From NCBI GenBank assembly GCA_016872645.1, contig VGZH01000005.1, forward strand, positions 1-64,000: DNA of 64,000 bases. The letters are read 5' to 3'. Of this stretch, positions 51,422 to 60,657 are shown piece after piece. Position 1 is the first letter of the stretch; the number at the start of each line of letters is the position of its first letter. The notes beneath the pieces are model-generated. The model saw nothing but the letters and a program-made list of their open reading frames with translations, ran no database searches and was not told the origin of the DNA. This DNA comes from Planctomycetota bacterium. Its GTDB lineage: Bacteria; Planctomycetota; Planctomycetia; Planctomycetales; Planctomycetaceae. A program made the translations under genes and the position numbers.

Positions 51422-52699
51422 ATGTATCTGCGAATGGCCAAACGAGTGCTGCTGGAAACCAACAAGCGGCTGGTCGCCAAGTTCCTGTGGAACATGGGGG
51501 TCAAAGGGACGCTGTCGGTCATCAAATACAAACGCCGGATGAAGAAAGGGCAATTCTTTCCGCCGTTCTTGTACGTCTCGATTCTCAACACCTGCAACCT
51601 GCGTTGCCAAGGCTGCTGGGTCGATGTCTCTGCCAAGCAAGAGAAGATTAGCCTCGACGCCTGGAATCGCCTCGTCCGCGAGGCCAAGCAGATGGGGAAC
51701 GTCTTCTTCGGCATCGTCGGTGGCGAGCCATTTATGCACCCGCAATTGCTCGACATGCTGGCCGCGCATCCCGACTGCTATTTCCAAGTCTTCACCAACG
51801 GCCACTTCATCACCGACGAGGTCGCTCGCGAGATGCGTCGCATCGGAAATGTCACGCCGCTGATCAGCGTCGAAGGGAGCGAGATCGTCAGCGACGAACG
51901 CCGCGGCCGTGGCGGAGTGCTCAGCAAGACCATGCAAGGGATCGAAGCCTGTCTGCGCAACAACCTGCTGACCGGCGTCTGCACCAGCGTCTGCAAAACG
52001 AACATCGACGACCTCGTTACCGAGAAATGGGTCGATCGCCTGATTGAGATGGGGGTGTTCTACACATGGTTCCACGTCTATCGCCCGATGGGCCCGGACG
52101 CCTGCCCCGATCTCTGCCTGACTCCGGAACAGCAGCTTCAAATCCGTAAGTTCGTCGTCGAGATGCGTGCGAAGAAACCGATCGCCATCGTCGATGCCTA
52201 CTTTGACGGCGAAGGCCAAGCCCTCTGCCCTGCCGCCACCGGCATCAGCCATCACATCAACCCGTGGGGCGGGATCGAGCCGTGCCCGATCATTCAATTC
52301 GCGAAAGAGTCGATCCACGACGAATCGCGCACCCTCGGCGAGAAGATCATGGGCTCGGAATTCCTGCGCGACTTCCGCTCGCTGGCCCAAAAGACAACAC
52401 GCGGCTGCATCGTGCTCGAACGCCCGGACCTGCTGCACAACCTCGTCGTGCTCCACGAAGCCAAGGACACCACCGCCCGCCAGACCGCGATGGCCGAACT
52501 GCAAGCGATGGTGACTCGCACGTCGCAATACAACCCCGGCCATGCGATACCAGAGAAGAGCTGGGCCTATCGCTTGCTCAAGCGCTACTTCTTCGCCGAC
52601 TTCGGCGTCTACGATGGCCACGATCACAGCGAAAGCGCCGCCCCGCGCAGGGTGGGTCAACCATCGGGTACCCCACCACGAGTCGAGACTCCGGCCTGA
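51422..52699 (+). CDS. radical SAM protein (HpnH-like/SPASM-type)
   Basis: YVSILNTCNLRCQGCWVDVSAKQEKISLDAWNRLVREAKQMGNVFFGIVGGEPFMHPQLLD; C-terminal Cys cluster. Confidence 0.88.
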   Translation: MYLRMAKRVLLETNKRLVAKFLWNMGVKGTLSVIKYKRRMKKGQFFPPFLYVSILNTCNLRCQGCWVDVSAKQEKISLDAWNRLVREAKQMGNVFFGIVGGEPFMHPQLLDMLAAHPDCYFQVFTNGHFITDEVAREMRRIGNVTPLISVEGSEIVSDERRGRGGVLSKTMQGIEACLRNNLLTGVCTSVCKTNIDDLVTEKWVDRLIEMGVFYTWFHVYRPMGPDACPDLCLTPEQQLQIRKFVVEMRAKKPIAIVDAYFDGEGQALCPAATGISHHINPWGGIEPCPIIQFAKESIHDESRTLGEKIMGSEFLRDFRSLAQKTTRGCIVLERPDLLHNLVVLHEAKDTTARQTAMAELQAMVTRTSQYNPGHAIPEKSWAYRLLKRYFFADFGVYDGHDHSESAAPRRVGQPSGTPPRVETPA

Positions 52700-52772
52700 T
52701 ACCTCGCGCCGAGTTCGCCCTCCTGCGGCCCTGTTCTTGGAATGGAGGGCCGCCCGATGGCTGGCTCACCCT
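52649..52772. repeat. composite palindrome spanning two convergent gene ends
   Basis: AGGGTGGGTCAACCATCGGG (52649-52668) versus the reverse complement of CCCGATGGCTGGCTCACCCT (52753-52772), 17 of 20; inner GCGGCCCT (52725-52732) / AGGGCCGC (52746-52753). Confidence 0.85.
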
Positions 52773-55700
52773 ACGGGTCTGCAGTTGCGTTCGGCACCGT
52801 TTGTAAATAGTGCCACACCGCTTCGAACTGTTGTCGAGCATCTCCATCGAGGATGTCTTTGACCTTGGTCGTGCGCCCTTCGGCGGCGAGCTTCGGCATC
52901 CGCGTGGAGACATCGTATCGCGGCGGATCGAGCGTGAATCGGCGGTAGAAGTCGTAGCGGATTCGCTCGCGCGTCAGCGCGAAGTTAATGCCCGGTGCGA
53001 GCAATGTGTTCTTATCGCCCGTCGGCGGCAGCGAGCCGATCGGATGACATTGTCGGCAATCGAGCATTCCGGCTCGTGTCGCTAGAACCTCGCCAATCTC
53101 AGCGAGATCGGGATCGGCGTTTGGTCGCGGCGGCGGATCGCTCGACAGGCCGTGCTCACGAGCGAGTCCTTCGGCCAGCGACTTCGCTCGCGCGGGGAAG
53201 TTCGGCATCCGCAGCTTCATCCACGGTCGCGGACGCTCGGCGATTTGACCGGAGAGCAGCGAATGAACCCAGGCCACGTGCAACTTTTCGCCAGCCCAAG
53301 TGAGATTCGGCAGAATCTCGGAAGGCCGGCCAGTCTCACCTTCCTCGGCCAGGATTTCAGGAAGCAAACTCATGCGTCCGTCGCGCGGATGGCAGACGGC
53401 GCATCGCAACTCGGCCACAAACCGGCGCGAAGTGGCGTCCGGCGTATCACTAGCGAGCGTTCGTTCGTCTGTTCGCAAGAACGCTTGTAAAACCGATCGT
53501 TGTGCTGGATTGAAATGGAATTCCGGAATACGCGTCGTTGAAGATCCGTGTTCGCCGTCGGTCAAGCAACCGTGAGCGACCAGCTTGCCGAAGACCGACG
53601 GCAAATGCGGTTGTGGCAGCGGTTCATTGCGCGACACGCGATGACACTGCCGACAGCCGAGCGATGCAAATAGCTTTTGCCCGCGTGCGGTGTCGCCAGC
53701 CGGAAGTTTCATTGGCGGCTGTTTTCCCTCATCAATCCGCTGTGTAATGACATTCGAAAGTGAATCCGCCTCCAGTTCGGTGAGGCCGAAGTCGGGCATT
53801 CGACTCCATGAGAAGTGACGCTGCGGCTGTTGCAGAAAGCGACTCAATTCACCGGGCAGAAATTTCTCGCGGACAAAATGCAACGACGTTCGCCATTCAG
53901 CCGGCGTCTCAGTTTGTGGGGCAAGTTGATGGCACCCGATGCAGCCGAGGTTCTCCCAGTGTTTTAGACCGGTCCTCAACGCAAGTTCCTCCGGTAGGCC
54001 CTCGATGCGCAACGAAGTGGGACCGGGATCGCCCTCGGCCGGGATGCCAAGTGAGATCAAATACGCGGCGACATCGGACGCTTGCTGCCGGTGCTCGTCG
54101 GTCTGCTTGTCGGGGAAGAGTTGCGGCATTCGAGCATCACTTCGCATGCGCTTCGGGTTCAGCATCCACTGCGCAATCCAATCTCCGCGCAGACGCGAAC
54201 CCACGCCGATCAAGTCGGGTGCCTCCGCATGCAACTCCGGCATCGACTCGCGCGAGGCGAGCACGTCGGCCGATACGCGATGGCAGCGGACGCATTGATG
54301 CCGCGCGAAGAATTCGCGACCCAGCCGAGCGGACTCGACCTCATCGGACAACGGTTCGCAAAACAACGAGGTGGGCGGAATCGGTTCGGTCTCAAAGTCC
54401 GCGCCGCTCCAAAGCAGCCGCAACGCAGCCGATTGATCGGCGACGACTTGTTGCCTGATCTTCAATCGGCTGTGCCCGCGCGGCAGTTCGATCTCGCGAG
54501 GCTTCTCGTCCGACGATCGCCAGACGATTTGATCGCCGACCGAAACTTCGACATCTGGGCCGCACTCCGCCGAGAGGCGATACTTGCCGCGACGCGATGC
54601 GACGAGGAATCCGCTGGCAACGATCTCGCGCACTCCCGCAACTTCGCGTGGCTCAAACTTCCAGGCGGCCATTCGCCGCACTTGAGGCAAGCTGCCAGCT
54701 TGTCCAACGAAATCGCAACGAATACCGGCGACTAAAAGCTGTTGCTCGTCGGCAGTCAGTAATCCAGGCCGCGGTCGTGGTGGCTTACGATCGAATTCAA
54801 ACTCTTCGGATCGAACCCCGTGGATCGTCGCGTCCAATCGCCGCTCAATGGACTGACCGAGCAAACTTTTTAGCGTCATCTGAATCGACAGTTGATTCAC
54901 CGGCCGCATGTCGTTCAGTTCGAGAAATACGCCATCGCCACCCTTGAGATTGCGGACGTGCGTCGCACTGAGCACCTCGACTTCGTCACGTCCCTCCTCG
55001 CGCGGGTTCGAGACTTTCAGTTCCGGCGAGCCATACGCGGCCGACCAGCGGTAGTTCCAACGCTGCACGCGGTAGTTGTCGATGTCCTCAGCCATTTCGG
55101 CATTCAGCGGATCGCTGAACCGAAGCAGGACACCGTTGCGATGCGACTCGAACGACACCGGCACGTCGAGCGGTTGTTTGTTGGTTGCTCGCACTCGTTG
55201 AAAGCAACCGTCCTTCGCCGCGTTGCTGACCCAGCCGCGCAGGCCACTGACAAACAAGTGCCCGTTGCTGGGATGAAACCGGCCGCGCATCACCCCCGAT
55301 TCGAATGACAACGGCAGAGGGACGGTGGCTCCTTGAACTGTCATTGTGCCTACAACACTTTCACGCGGAATGAGGAATACGCGGCTGGTTCCATAGGACA
55401 AATGCAACATCTGTCCGCCGAGCGGTCCCCATTGACCCGGTGGAACCCAAACTTGGCCGCCGCACGAGTTGTCCTGCAATCGCGGAATCCAACAGAGCGG
55501 CTGCGCGAACTCCGTCGGTGCCGGTGAGCGATGAGCCGACGGCGCGTAACCGTGAAAGCCGCCGCGCACCGCTTCAAAGATCGCCGAGCCAGGGGTCCAT
55601 TCTCCCTCCTGTGGGGCAACCGTAAGAATCTCCTGGCCGCCGCGACCAACCGGCCCGATGCCGATCCCATTCGCATTACGAAAGCCGGTCGCAACAACCT

Positions 55701-57168
55701 CCAGCTTCGCTCCATCAGGCGAGACGCGCAGCAGACAACCGTCGTGATCGTGCTTACCGTCGCAGTTCCCTTTGACGAAATAGAACCAGCCGTCACGGTC
55801 CGTTTCGAGGCACGTCACATACTCATGCCCATTCGCGCTGACGTGTGCGTCGTTGTTGAAGTTCTCGTACCAGTCCGCTTCGCCGTCACCGTTGAGATCG
55901 TGTAACCGAGTGATCTGGTCTCGGCCGACGACATAAATCTGATTCTTGACGATCCTCAAACCGAGCGGCTGAAACAACCCGGTCGCGAATCGCTTCCAGA
56001 TGAGCTTCTCCAACTTGCTGTCGATGCCATTGACGAGCCACACGTCACCGTGCAACGTGCAGATGGCTGCGTCGTAGGTTGGGACTCCGTCCCGACCAGT
56101 TGGCCTACTGAAGAAGTCGTGTCCGCTGACAAACATCAGCGCCTTGTGCGGATTGTCGAACGGCAGCGTGAGCGTATCGACGACCAGCGCGTCCTCTTTG
56201 TTCGACACGACACCGCTTGTTGTGATGGGCGTCGTCCAACGAGCCGGGCCCGGCTTCACAAACCGGCGCAACGAGTTTTCATCCGTATCGATCCGTGGCT
56301 TCCGTGTTCCGTCCTGATTCTGCTTGAACACTGACGGTACGGATTCCGCCGAGAACGGCAGCAATAATTTCAAGCGGACCAATCGATCGTGCTTCGCAAC
56401 CTTGACCGTGACCGGCCGACCGTCGCGGCGGTCGAGCGTGGCCGCGTCCGGTCCGCACTCCAACAGTACCGGAGTCCCCGCCGCTGCCACGAGCAGTTCG
56501 AGTTCTGTTTCGCTCGGTGCTATCTCCAGTTCGCGCGTGATGACTCTTTCCTCGCCGAGCGTTTCGATCCATGGAGAGTCCAACACGGCAACTTGCTTCG
56601 GCCCGACGGTGTACTCAAAGACGATTCGATCGCCGTGCCGATGCAGGCCGCGATACTTGGCCCACTCGCGCGGCAGCGGGCCAAATGGTTTTGCACGCGG
56701 GTCATCAAACTTGCCGTTGAGCGACCAGCCCGGTTGTCTCGGCGAATGAAACGTCGGCGTGCTGCCGACCTTGGGAGGCCCGATGATGCCGTAACGAGCC
56801 GGATTGAACTCCAAGAATCGTTCACCGCTCCAGCCGCAGACGACACGCAGCAGCTCTGTGTCGAACAAGACCGCTGCTTCGGAGTTTTCGCCGATGCGCA
56901 CGGCGATCCCTTTGAGCGTCATCTCCTGCGGGGTCCAGATCGTGGCCGAATAAAACTGGCCGACATCCATTTGCGACAGCCGATCATCGACCGAATCTTG
57001 TTCAGTCCAACGAAAGCCAACCGCGTCCTCACCCCAATGACCGGTGATCTTGCCTGGCTTCGTGGCCGACGCGGCTTGCGTCGGCTGCCGAGGCAAGCTG
57101 CGTCCCCCACGATCAGCTACTTTTTTTTTGCAGACGCCGGATCCCCATCTTGGCTGCCGGGGAGCCAT
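52771..57168 (-). CDS. PVC-type heme-binding protein with five CxxCH motifs; likely 3' part of a frameshift fusion with 57117..59432
   Basis: CVRCH, CIGCH, CRQCH, CAVCH, CRQCH; VNGIDSKLEKLIWKRFATGLFQPLGLRIVKNQIYVVGRDQITRLHDLNGDGEADWYENF; no signal peptide and no credible own start codon. Confidence 0.8.
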   Translation of the reverse strand: MAPRQPRWGSGVCKKKVADRGGRSLPRQPTQAASATKPGKITGHWGEDAVGFRWTEQDSVDDRLSQMDVGQFYSATIWTPQEMTLKGIAVRIGENSEAAVLFDTELLRVVCGWSGERFLEFNPARYGIIGPPKVGSTPTFHSPRQPGWSLNGKFDDPRAKPFGPLPREWAKYRGLHRHGDRIVFEYTVGPKQVAVLDSPWIETLGEERVITRELEIAPSETELELLVAAAGTPVLLECGPDAATLDRRDGRPVTVKVAKHDRLVRLKLLLPFSAESVPSVFKQNQDGTRKPRIDTDENSLRRFVKPGPARWTTPITTSGVVSNKEDALVVDTLTLPFDNPHKALMFVSGHDFFSRPTGRDGVPTYDAAICTLHGDVWLVNGIDSKLEKLIWKRFATGLFQPLGLRIVKNQIYVVGRDQITRLHDLNGDGEADWYENFNNDAHVSANGHEYVTCLETDRDGWFYFVKGNCDGKHDHDGCLLRVSPDGAKLEVVATGFRNANGIGIGPVGRGGQEILTVAPQEGEWTPGSAIFEAVRGGFHGYAPSAHRSPAPTEFAQPLCWIPRLQDNSCGGQVWVPPGQWGPLGGQMLHLSYGTSRVFLIPRESVVGTMTVQGATVPLPLSFESGVMRGRFHPSNGHLFVSGLRGWVSNAAKDGCFQRVRATNKQPLDVPVSFESHRNGVLLRFSDPLNAEMAEDIDNYRVQRWNYRWSAAYGSPELKVSNPREEGRDEVEVLSATHVRNLKGGDGVFLELNDMRPVNQLSIQMTLKSLLGQSIERRLDATIHGVRSEEFEFDRKPPRPRPGLLTADEQQLLVAGIRCDFVGQAGSLPQVRRMAAWKFEPREVAGVREIVASGFLVASRRGKYRLSAECGPDVEVSVGDQIVWRSSDEKPREIELPRGHSRLKIRQQVVADQSAALRLLWSGADFETEPIPPTSLFCEPLSDEVESARLGREFFARHQCVRCHRVSADVLASRESMPELHAEAPDLIGVGSRLRGDWIAQWMLNPKRMRSDARMPQLFPDKQTDEHRQQASDVAAYLISLGIPAEGDPGPTSLRIEGLPEELALRTGLKHWENLGCIGCHQLAPQTETPAEWRTSLHFVREKFLPGELSRFLQQPQRHFSWSRMPDFGLTELEADSLSNVITQRIDEGKQPPMKLPAGDTARGQKLFASLGCRQCHRVSRNEPLPQPHLPSVFGKLVAHGCLTDGEHGSSTTRIPEFHFNPAQRSVLQAFLRTDERTLASDTPDATSRRFVAELRCAVCHPRDGRMSLLPEILAEEGETGRPSEILPNLTWAGEKLHVAWVHSLLSGQIAERPRPWMKLRMPNFPARAKSLAEGLAREHGLSSDPPPRPNADPDLAEIGEVLATRAGMLDCRQCHPIGSLPPTGDKNTLLAPGINFALTRERIRYDFYRRFTLDPPRYDVSTRMPKLAAEGRTTKVKDILDGDARQQFEAVWHYLQTVPNATADP
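54682..54707. repeat. palindromic element inside the 52771..57168 CDS
   Basis: Minus strand TTGGACAAGCTGGCAGCTTGCCTCAAG; encodes VGQAGSLPQV, cf. VGQVSSLPQV in hrpA. Confidence 0.75.
57081..57129 (-). promoter_or_regulatory. putative -1 programmed ribosomal frameshift signal (slippery A9/AAAAAAG plus stem-loop)
   Basis: Minus strand GCA AAA AAA AAG TAG CTGATCGTGGGG, then GACGCaGCTTGCcTCGG-CAG-CCGAcGCAAGCcGCGTC. Heptamer A AAA AAG is in phase; the -1 frame continues as VADRGGRSLPRQPTQ. Confidence 0.6.
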
Positions 57169-59432
57169 GCCTTGAGCTTGTTCGCCGACCGATCGACAAA
57201 GCTGCCGCCATCGGTCAGTGCGTCAAAGTTCCAGAGTGCGATTGTGGAGTCATCCGCCGTCAACGCTTCGCTCGGCACACCGCTGATCGGCCGGACGCCG
57301 CGTGAGAGACGTAGCTCATCGATCGTACCGTCGCAGCCGATGACTTGATCAACCAGCGAGCCGATTGCCAATTCTTCTTGCGCCGGCTTCAACTCTGAAC
57401 CGAACGCTCCCTCTTTGGCTTTCACGGCTTGATCGGCGACTTGTTTGCCGTCCACGAACAAGCGGATGCGAGCTGATTCGAACTGCATTGCGACGTAATG
57501 CCATTTGCCGTCCGCGATGTCGGTCGTCGCGCGGACGTGATCGGGAGCCAGTCCCGGCGCGTAAACTGTCAGATGTCCTGTGCTGGGCATCGTGAAGAGT
57601 TCCCAGTGCGTCGGCGACGACTTCAGTTCGTTCGCAACCAGGATGTTGTACGAGCCTTTGCTATCGAGCTTCACCCACAGATCGACCGTGAGCGGCAGCT
57701 TGCGGAAGTCGTCGCGATGATTCACGAACGCTCCGCCAATTCGCGCGTCGAGTCCTTTTCCGAACTTGCCCTCGATAACGGCCGAGTTCGATTTGCGAAC
57801 TGGCTTTTCGATTGTCGTGACTCCGCCACGTTTCAGCGATTCGTCCAAAGTCCACGGACTGCCGGCTCGAAAGAGCGTGTTCTCTGTGATCGCGACTGGC
57901 GGATCGAAACTGAGCGGCTCGCGCCGTGCGGACCAAACGGTGCCGCGACGGATCAACGCTCCCGCTTTGCGGACCGAAACGTCCGCATGACCGAGCACCG
58001 TTTGAAAAACACGCGACTTCGAAACGTCGTAGGCCCACGCCAACGGTTCGTCTTGCTTCGTGACTTTCGAGTGAGCCGTAACGAGCGGCACGATCGGCAG
58101 CGCGCCCTGCTGACGAAAATAAAGTTCGTCGTCGGTCTCAAACGACGCCAGGCCGGCGGTGACGGGATGCTTCGCGCCAGCGGCGGTAAGATCGACTTGC
58201 AACTTGCCGAACGCATCGTGACCGCTCAACCCCGGTTTGTGATCCCAGATGCGGCGGACGATCTGCGTGCGGAACTCTGGCCAGTCAGCTTCCTTGTTGG
58301 GCAGCGTGTCGGTCCAACTTCCGTTCGCGAAGTGCATGATCGACAGTCCGCCTCCGTCATCGAGGAATTTCTTGAGTCCCGCCTTCGCCGCATCGCTCAG
58401 ACCGGGGCGATCCCAACTGCTGTAGTTGAGGACAAGAGCGTCGTAGCGTTTCATCGTTGCCAAGTCTTCCGGGTTCTCGGTCACCTCGACCCAGACGCGC
58501 GGGTCTTGTTCGAGGACCGGGATCAACGCGGCGGTCGTCTTCCGCCAGTCGTGAGCAGGATGATTGTGCCCCGTGACGATCAACACGCGAATCGGCTCCT
58601 CCATCGTCGAGACAATTCCGCCGGCGGGGACTTCAACGCCGGCCGTCCAGACGATCGCGTTGAGGATCGTGCGGCGGAAATTGTCGTCCCACCAGTTTTG
58701 AAAGAAGTGTCCGCCGGTCGTCCCGAAGCCTCGGCCACCATCTTTGCGTTCGACGGCCCAGGCGACGACGTGGTCTTTTTGTTGTCCCGGCGGCTTCGTC
58801 AGCCAGATCGGTTTCACTCGGTCATCGCCGTCACGGAAGCGGAGGTTGAAATAAAACTCTTCGCGAGCCGCGAACGGCTTCACGCCGCGCGCGACCGGGT
58901 GCTCGGCGTTACCGAGCGTCACGTTCGCGTCCCAGGTGCTGATCGCCGAGAACCACTTGTTCGCAGCCGTGCCCTTTTCGTAGTCGAAGTAGCCACCGAC
59001 CCATTCGGTGATCTGATCGTGAACTCGGCTGGGGTTGAACGTCGCCCAGTGAAATTGAACGAACCCGCAACCGTGCTTCATCTGCCGTTCGAGCGTTTGA
59101 AATCGCTCGCCGACGTACAGCGGATGGTCGGTCGCGTTGCGATCTCCGCCGTCCGAGATCATCACGATCGTCGCGGCATCATCGAGCGTCTTCTCGTCGG
59201 CGGGCCAGCCTTTGAAGTGCGTCTCGACGGCGACCTTGCCCTTCGTACTGGGCGATGTGTCGAGCAGATGCTTGAGCAGGATCACGCTCTTTTCGTACTC
59301 GTGGGCGTGCTTGCCATGACCGGTGATCGGGCCGGCGATGAGCACGATCTTCTTGGAAGGCACCGGCTCGGCCGCAGTCAGCTGACCGAAGGACATCAGC
59401 AGACAACTGGCTGCCAGCAACCACGACCGCAT
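57117..59432 (-). CDS. ThuA domain + LamG (concanavalin-like) domain protein
   Basis: MRSWLLAASCLLMSFGQLTAAE signal; IVLIAGPITGHGKHAHEYEKSVILLKHLLD; second ThuA-like region VLIVTGHNHPAHDWRKTTAALIPVLE; GKFGKGLDARIGGAFVNHRDDFRKLPLTVDLWVKLDSKGSYNILVANE. Confidence 0.87.
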   Translation of the reverse strand: MRSWLLAASCLLMSFGQLTAAEPVPSKKIVLIAGPITGHGKHAHEYEKSVILLKHLLDTSPSTKGKVAVETHFKGWPADEKTLDDAATIVMISDGGDRNATDHPLYVGERFQTLERQMKHGCGFVQFHWATFNPSRVHDQITEWVGGYFDYEKGTAANKWFSAISTWDANVTLGNAEHPVARGVKPFAAREEFYFNLRFRDGDDRVKPIWLTKPPGQQKDHVVAWAVERKDGGRGFGTTGGHFFQNWWDDNFRRTILNAIVWTAGVEVPAGGIVSTMEEPIRVLIVTGHNHPAHDWRKTTAALIPVLEQDPRVWVEVTENPEDLATMKRYDALVLNYSSWDRPGLSDAAKAGLKKFLDDGGGLSIMHFANGSWTDTLPNKEADWPEFRTQIVRRIWDHKPGLSGHDAFGKLQVDLTAAGAKHPVTAGLASFETDDELYFRQQGALPIVPLVTAHSKVTKQDEPLAWAYDVSKSRVFQTVLGHADVSVRKAGALIRRGTVWSARREPLSFDPPVAITENTLFRAGSPWTLDESLKRGGVTTIEKPVRKSNSAVIEGKFGKGLDARIGGAFVNHRDDFRKLPLTVDLWVKLDSKGSYNILVANELKSSPTHWELFTMPSTGHLTVYAPGLAPDHVRATTDIADGKWHYVAMQFESARIRLFVDGKQVADQAVKAKEGAFGSELKPAQEELAIGSLVDQVIGCDGTIDELRLSRGVRPISGVPSEALTADDSTIALWNFDALTDGGSFVDRSANKLKAWLPGSQDGDPASAKKK

Positions 59433-59532
59433 ACCGAAGGCTCCTAGATGAACGAGTTCACCAAAATGTATCACGAGTGCCACGGCAGTGTCAGCCGTGA
59501 CGCTCGACAGTTGTGGGTATCACCCATGCACT

Positions 59533-60606
59533 TCATCCGTTTTGTTCCAGCCGATCCGAATCCTGCTTGGCGGAACGGCCCACCCAATCGTCCAACCAGT
59601 CTGCGAGCGCCGCTGCCTCGGTGCCGCTGGTCGTCTTCAAAACTAATCGTTTCGCAGGTTGACCGTTGTCATCGTTAAACGACAACAAGATCGAGAAGTC
59701 CCACGCCTGCTGGTCGTTTTCGATTTGCGGCAAATCGTCGATTTCAACGCCGAGCAATCGTGAGCGCGGCAACGACAACTCGGGCGTGTTTGTGGATGAC
59801 GGCCACGTGACCGTTTCTAGAGCGTCGTCCAGGACTAAAACCGGCGGCTCACGAAGGACCAGCGACCGTGTGTGCCTGAATGCCATAATGCTCAACACGA
59901 TCACGGTCGCCCAGACAGTGATCATGACGCTCAAATCTTCGGACCAACCGCCAAATCCCACGACAAACATCGCCACGATGCTCAACACTCCGCTCGCAAT
60001 CAGGGCCACGATCAAGGGCTGACCATTAGTGGGGAGCACCAACCACCGATCCGACTCGCGCCGCAGCGGCAGCGAGCTGACGCCGGCCAGGCGACGCGCG
60101 ACCCAGATCCAGCCAGCAACCATGATCAGGTTGAAAGGCAGCAAGAGCAACGGGAGGAACAGCAGACGCCCGTCAAGCATTCGTTGCAGCGCCGCGTTGC
60201 CGGGATCACGTGGGTTGTAGAAAACGGCGACGCGCTGACCGACTGGCAATTTGGCAATCACCTCTTTCGCACTGCGGGCATTGCCGTCTCCAAACCCGTA
60301 GAAGTGTACCCGCTCGCCAGTGAAGTCCCGGCCATCGACTTGATAGCGATACCGGACTTCGGGGTGGAACGAATCCCGTTCGTTGTCGAATTCGCGGCGC
60401 ACTTCGCTGTGCGTGATTTCGCCGGGTACGTCGGGATACGTCTGAGCCAAAAGCGTCGTCGCCGAGAAGTACACGATCATGCCGTCGAACATCAGCGTGA
60501 ACGCTGACCACAGCAACAGCCACACCGCACCGAAGCCCGATCCCAAAATCCATTCACGGCGCGACGATCGAAAGCGGCGGCGAGCAGTCGTGGCATCGAC
60601 GGACAT
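59533..60606 (-). CDS. DUF3592 domain-containing membrane protein
   Basis: FHPEVRYRYQVDGRDFTGERVHFYGF...LPVGQRVAVFYNPRDPGNAAL flanked by TM segments. Confidence 0.8.
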   Translation of the reverse strand: MSVDATTARRRFRSSRREWILGSGFGAVWLLLWSAFTLMFDGMIVYFSATTLLAQTYPDVPGEITHSEVRREFDNERDSFHPEVRYRYQVDGRDFTGERVHFYGFGDGNARSAKEVIAKLPVGQRVAVFYNPRDPGNAALQRMLDGRLLFLPLLLLPFNLIMVAGWIWVARRLAGVSSLPLRRESDRWLVLPTNGQPLIVALIASGVLSIVAMFVVGFGGWSEDLSVMITVWATVIVLSIMAFRHTRSLVLREPPVLVLDDALETVTWPSSTNTPELSLPRSRLLGVEIDDLPQIENDQQAWDFSILLSFNDDNGQPAKRLVLKTTSGTEAAALADWLDDWVGRSAKQDSDRLEQNG

Positions 60607-60657
60607 CACAAGAGCCCCTGGTTTCAGATTTCGCAATCGGCGCCTGTGGCGTGCCGG

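Noticed and set aside
52771-57168. Treating the 1465-aa ORF start (MAPRQPRWGSGVCKKK) as a genuine start
   Set aside because: It lies inside the upstream gene in another frame, lacks a signal peptide despite CxxCH motifs, and is better explained by frameshift fusion or a homopolymer error.
57498-59447. 649-aa plus-strand ORF
   Set aside because: Antisense shadow of the ThuA/LamG gene, no family motifs.
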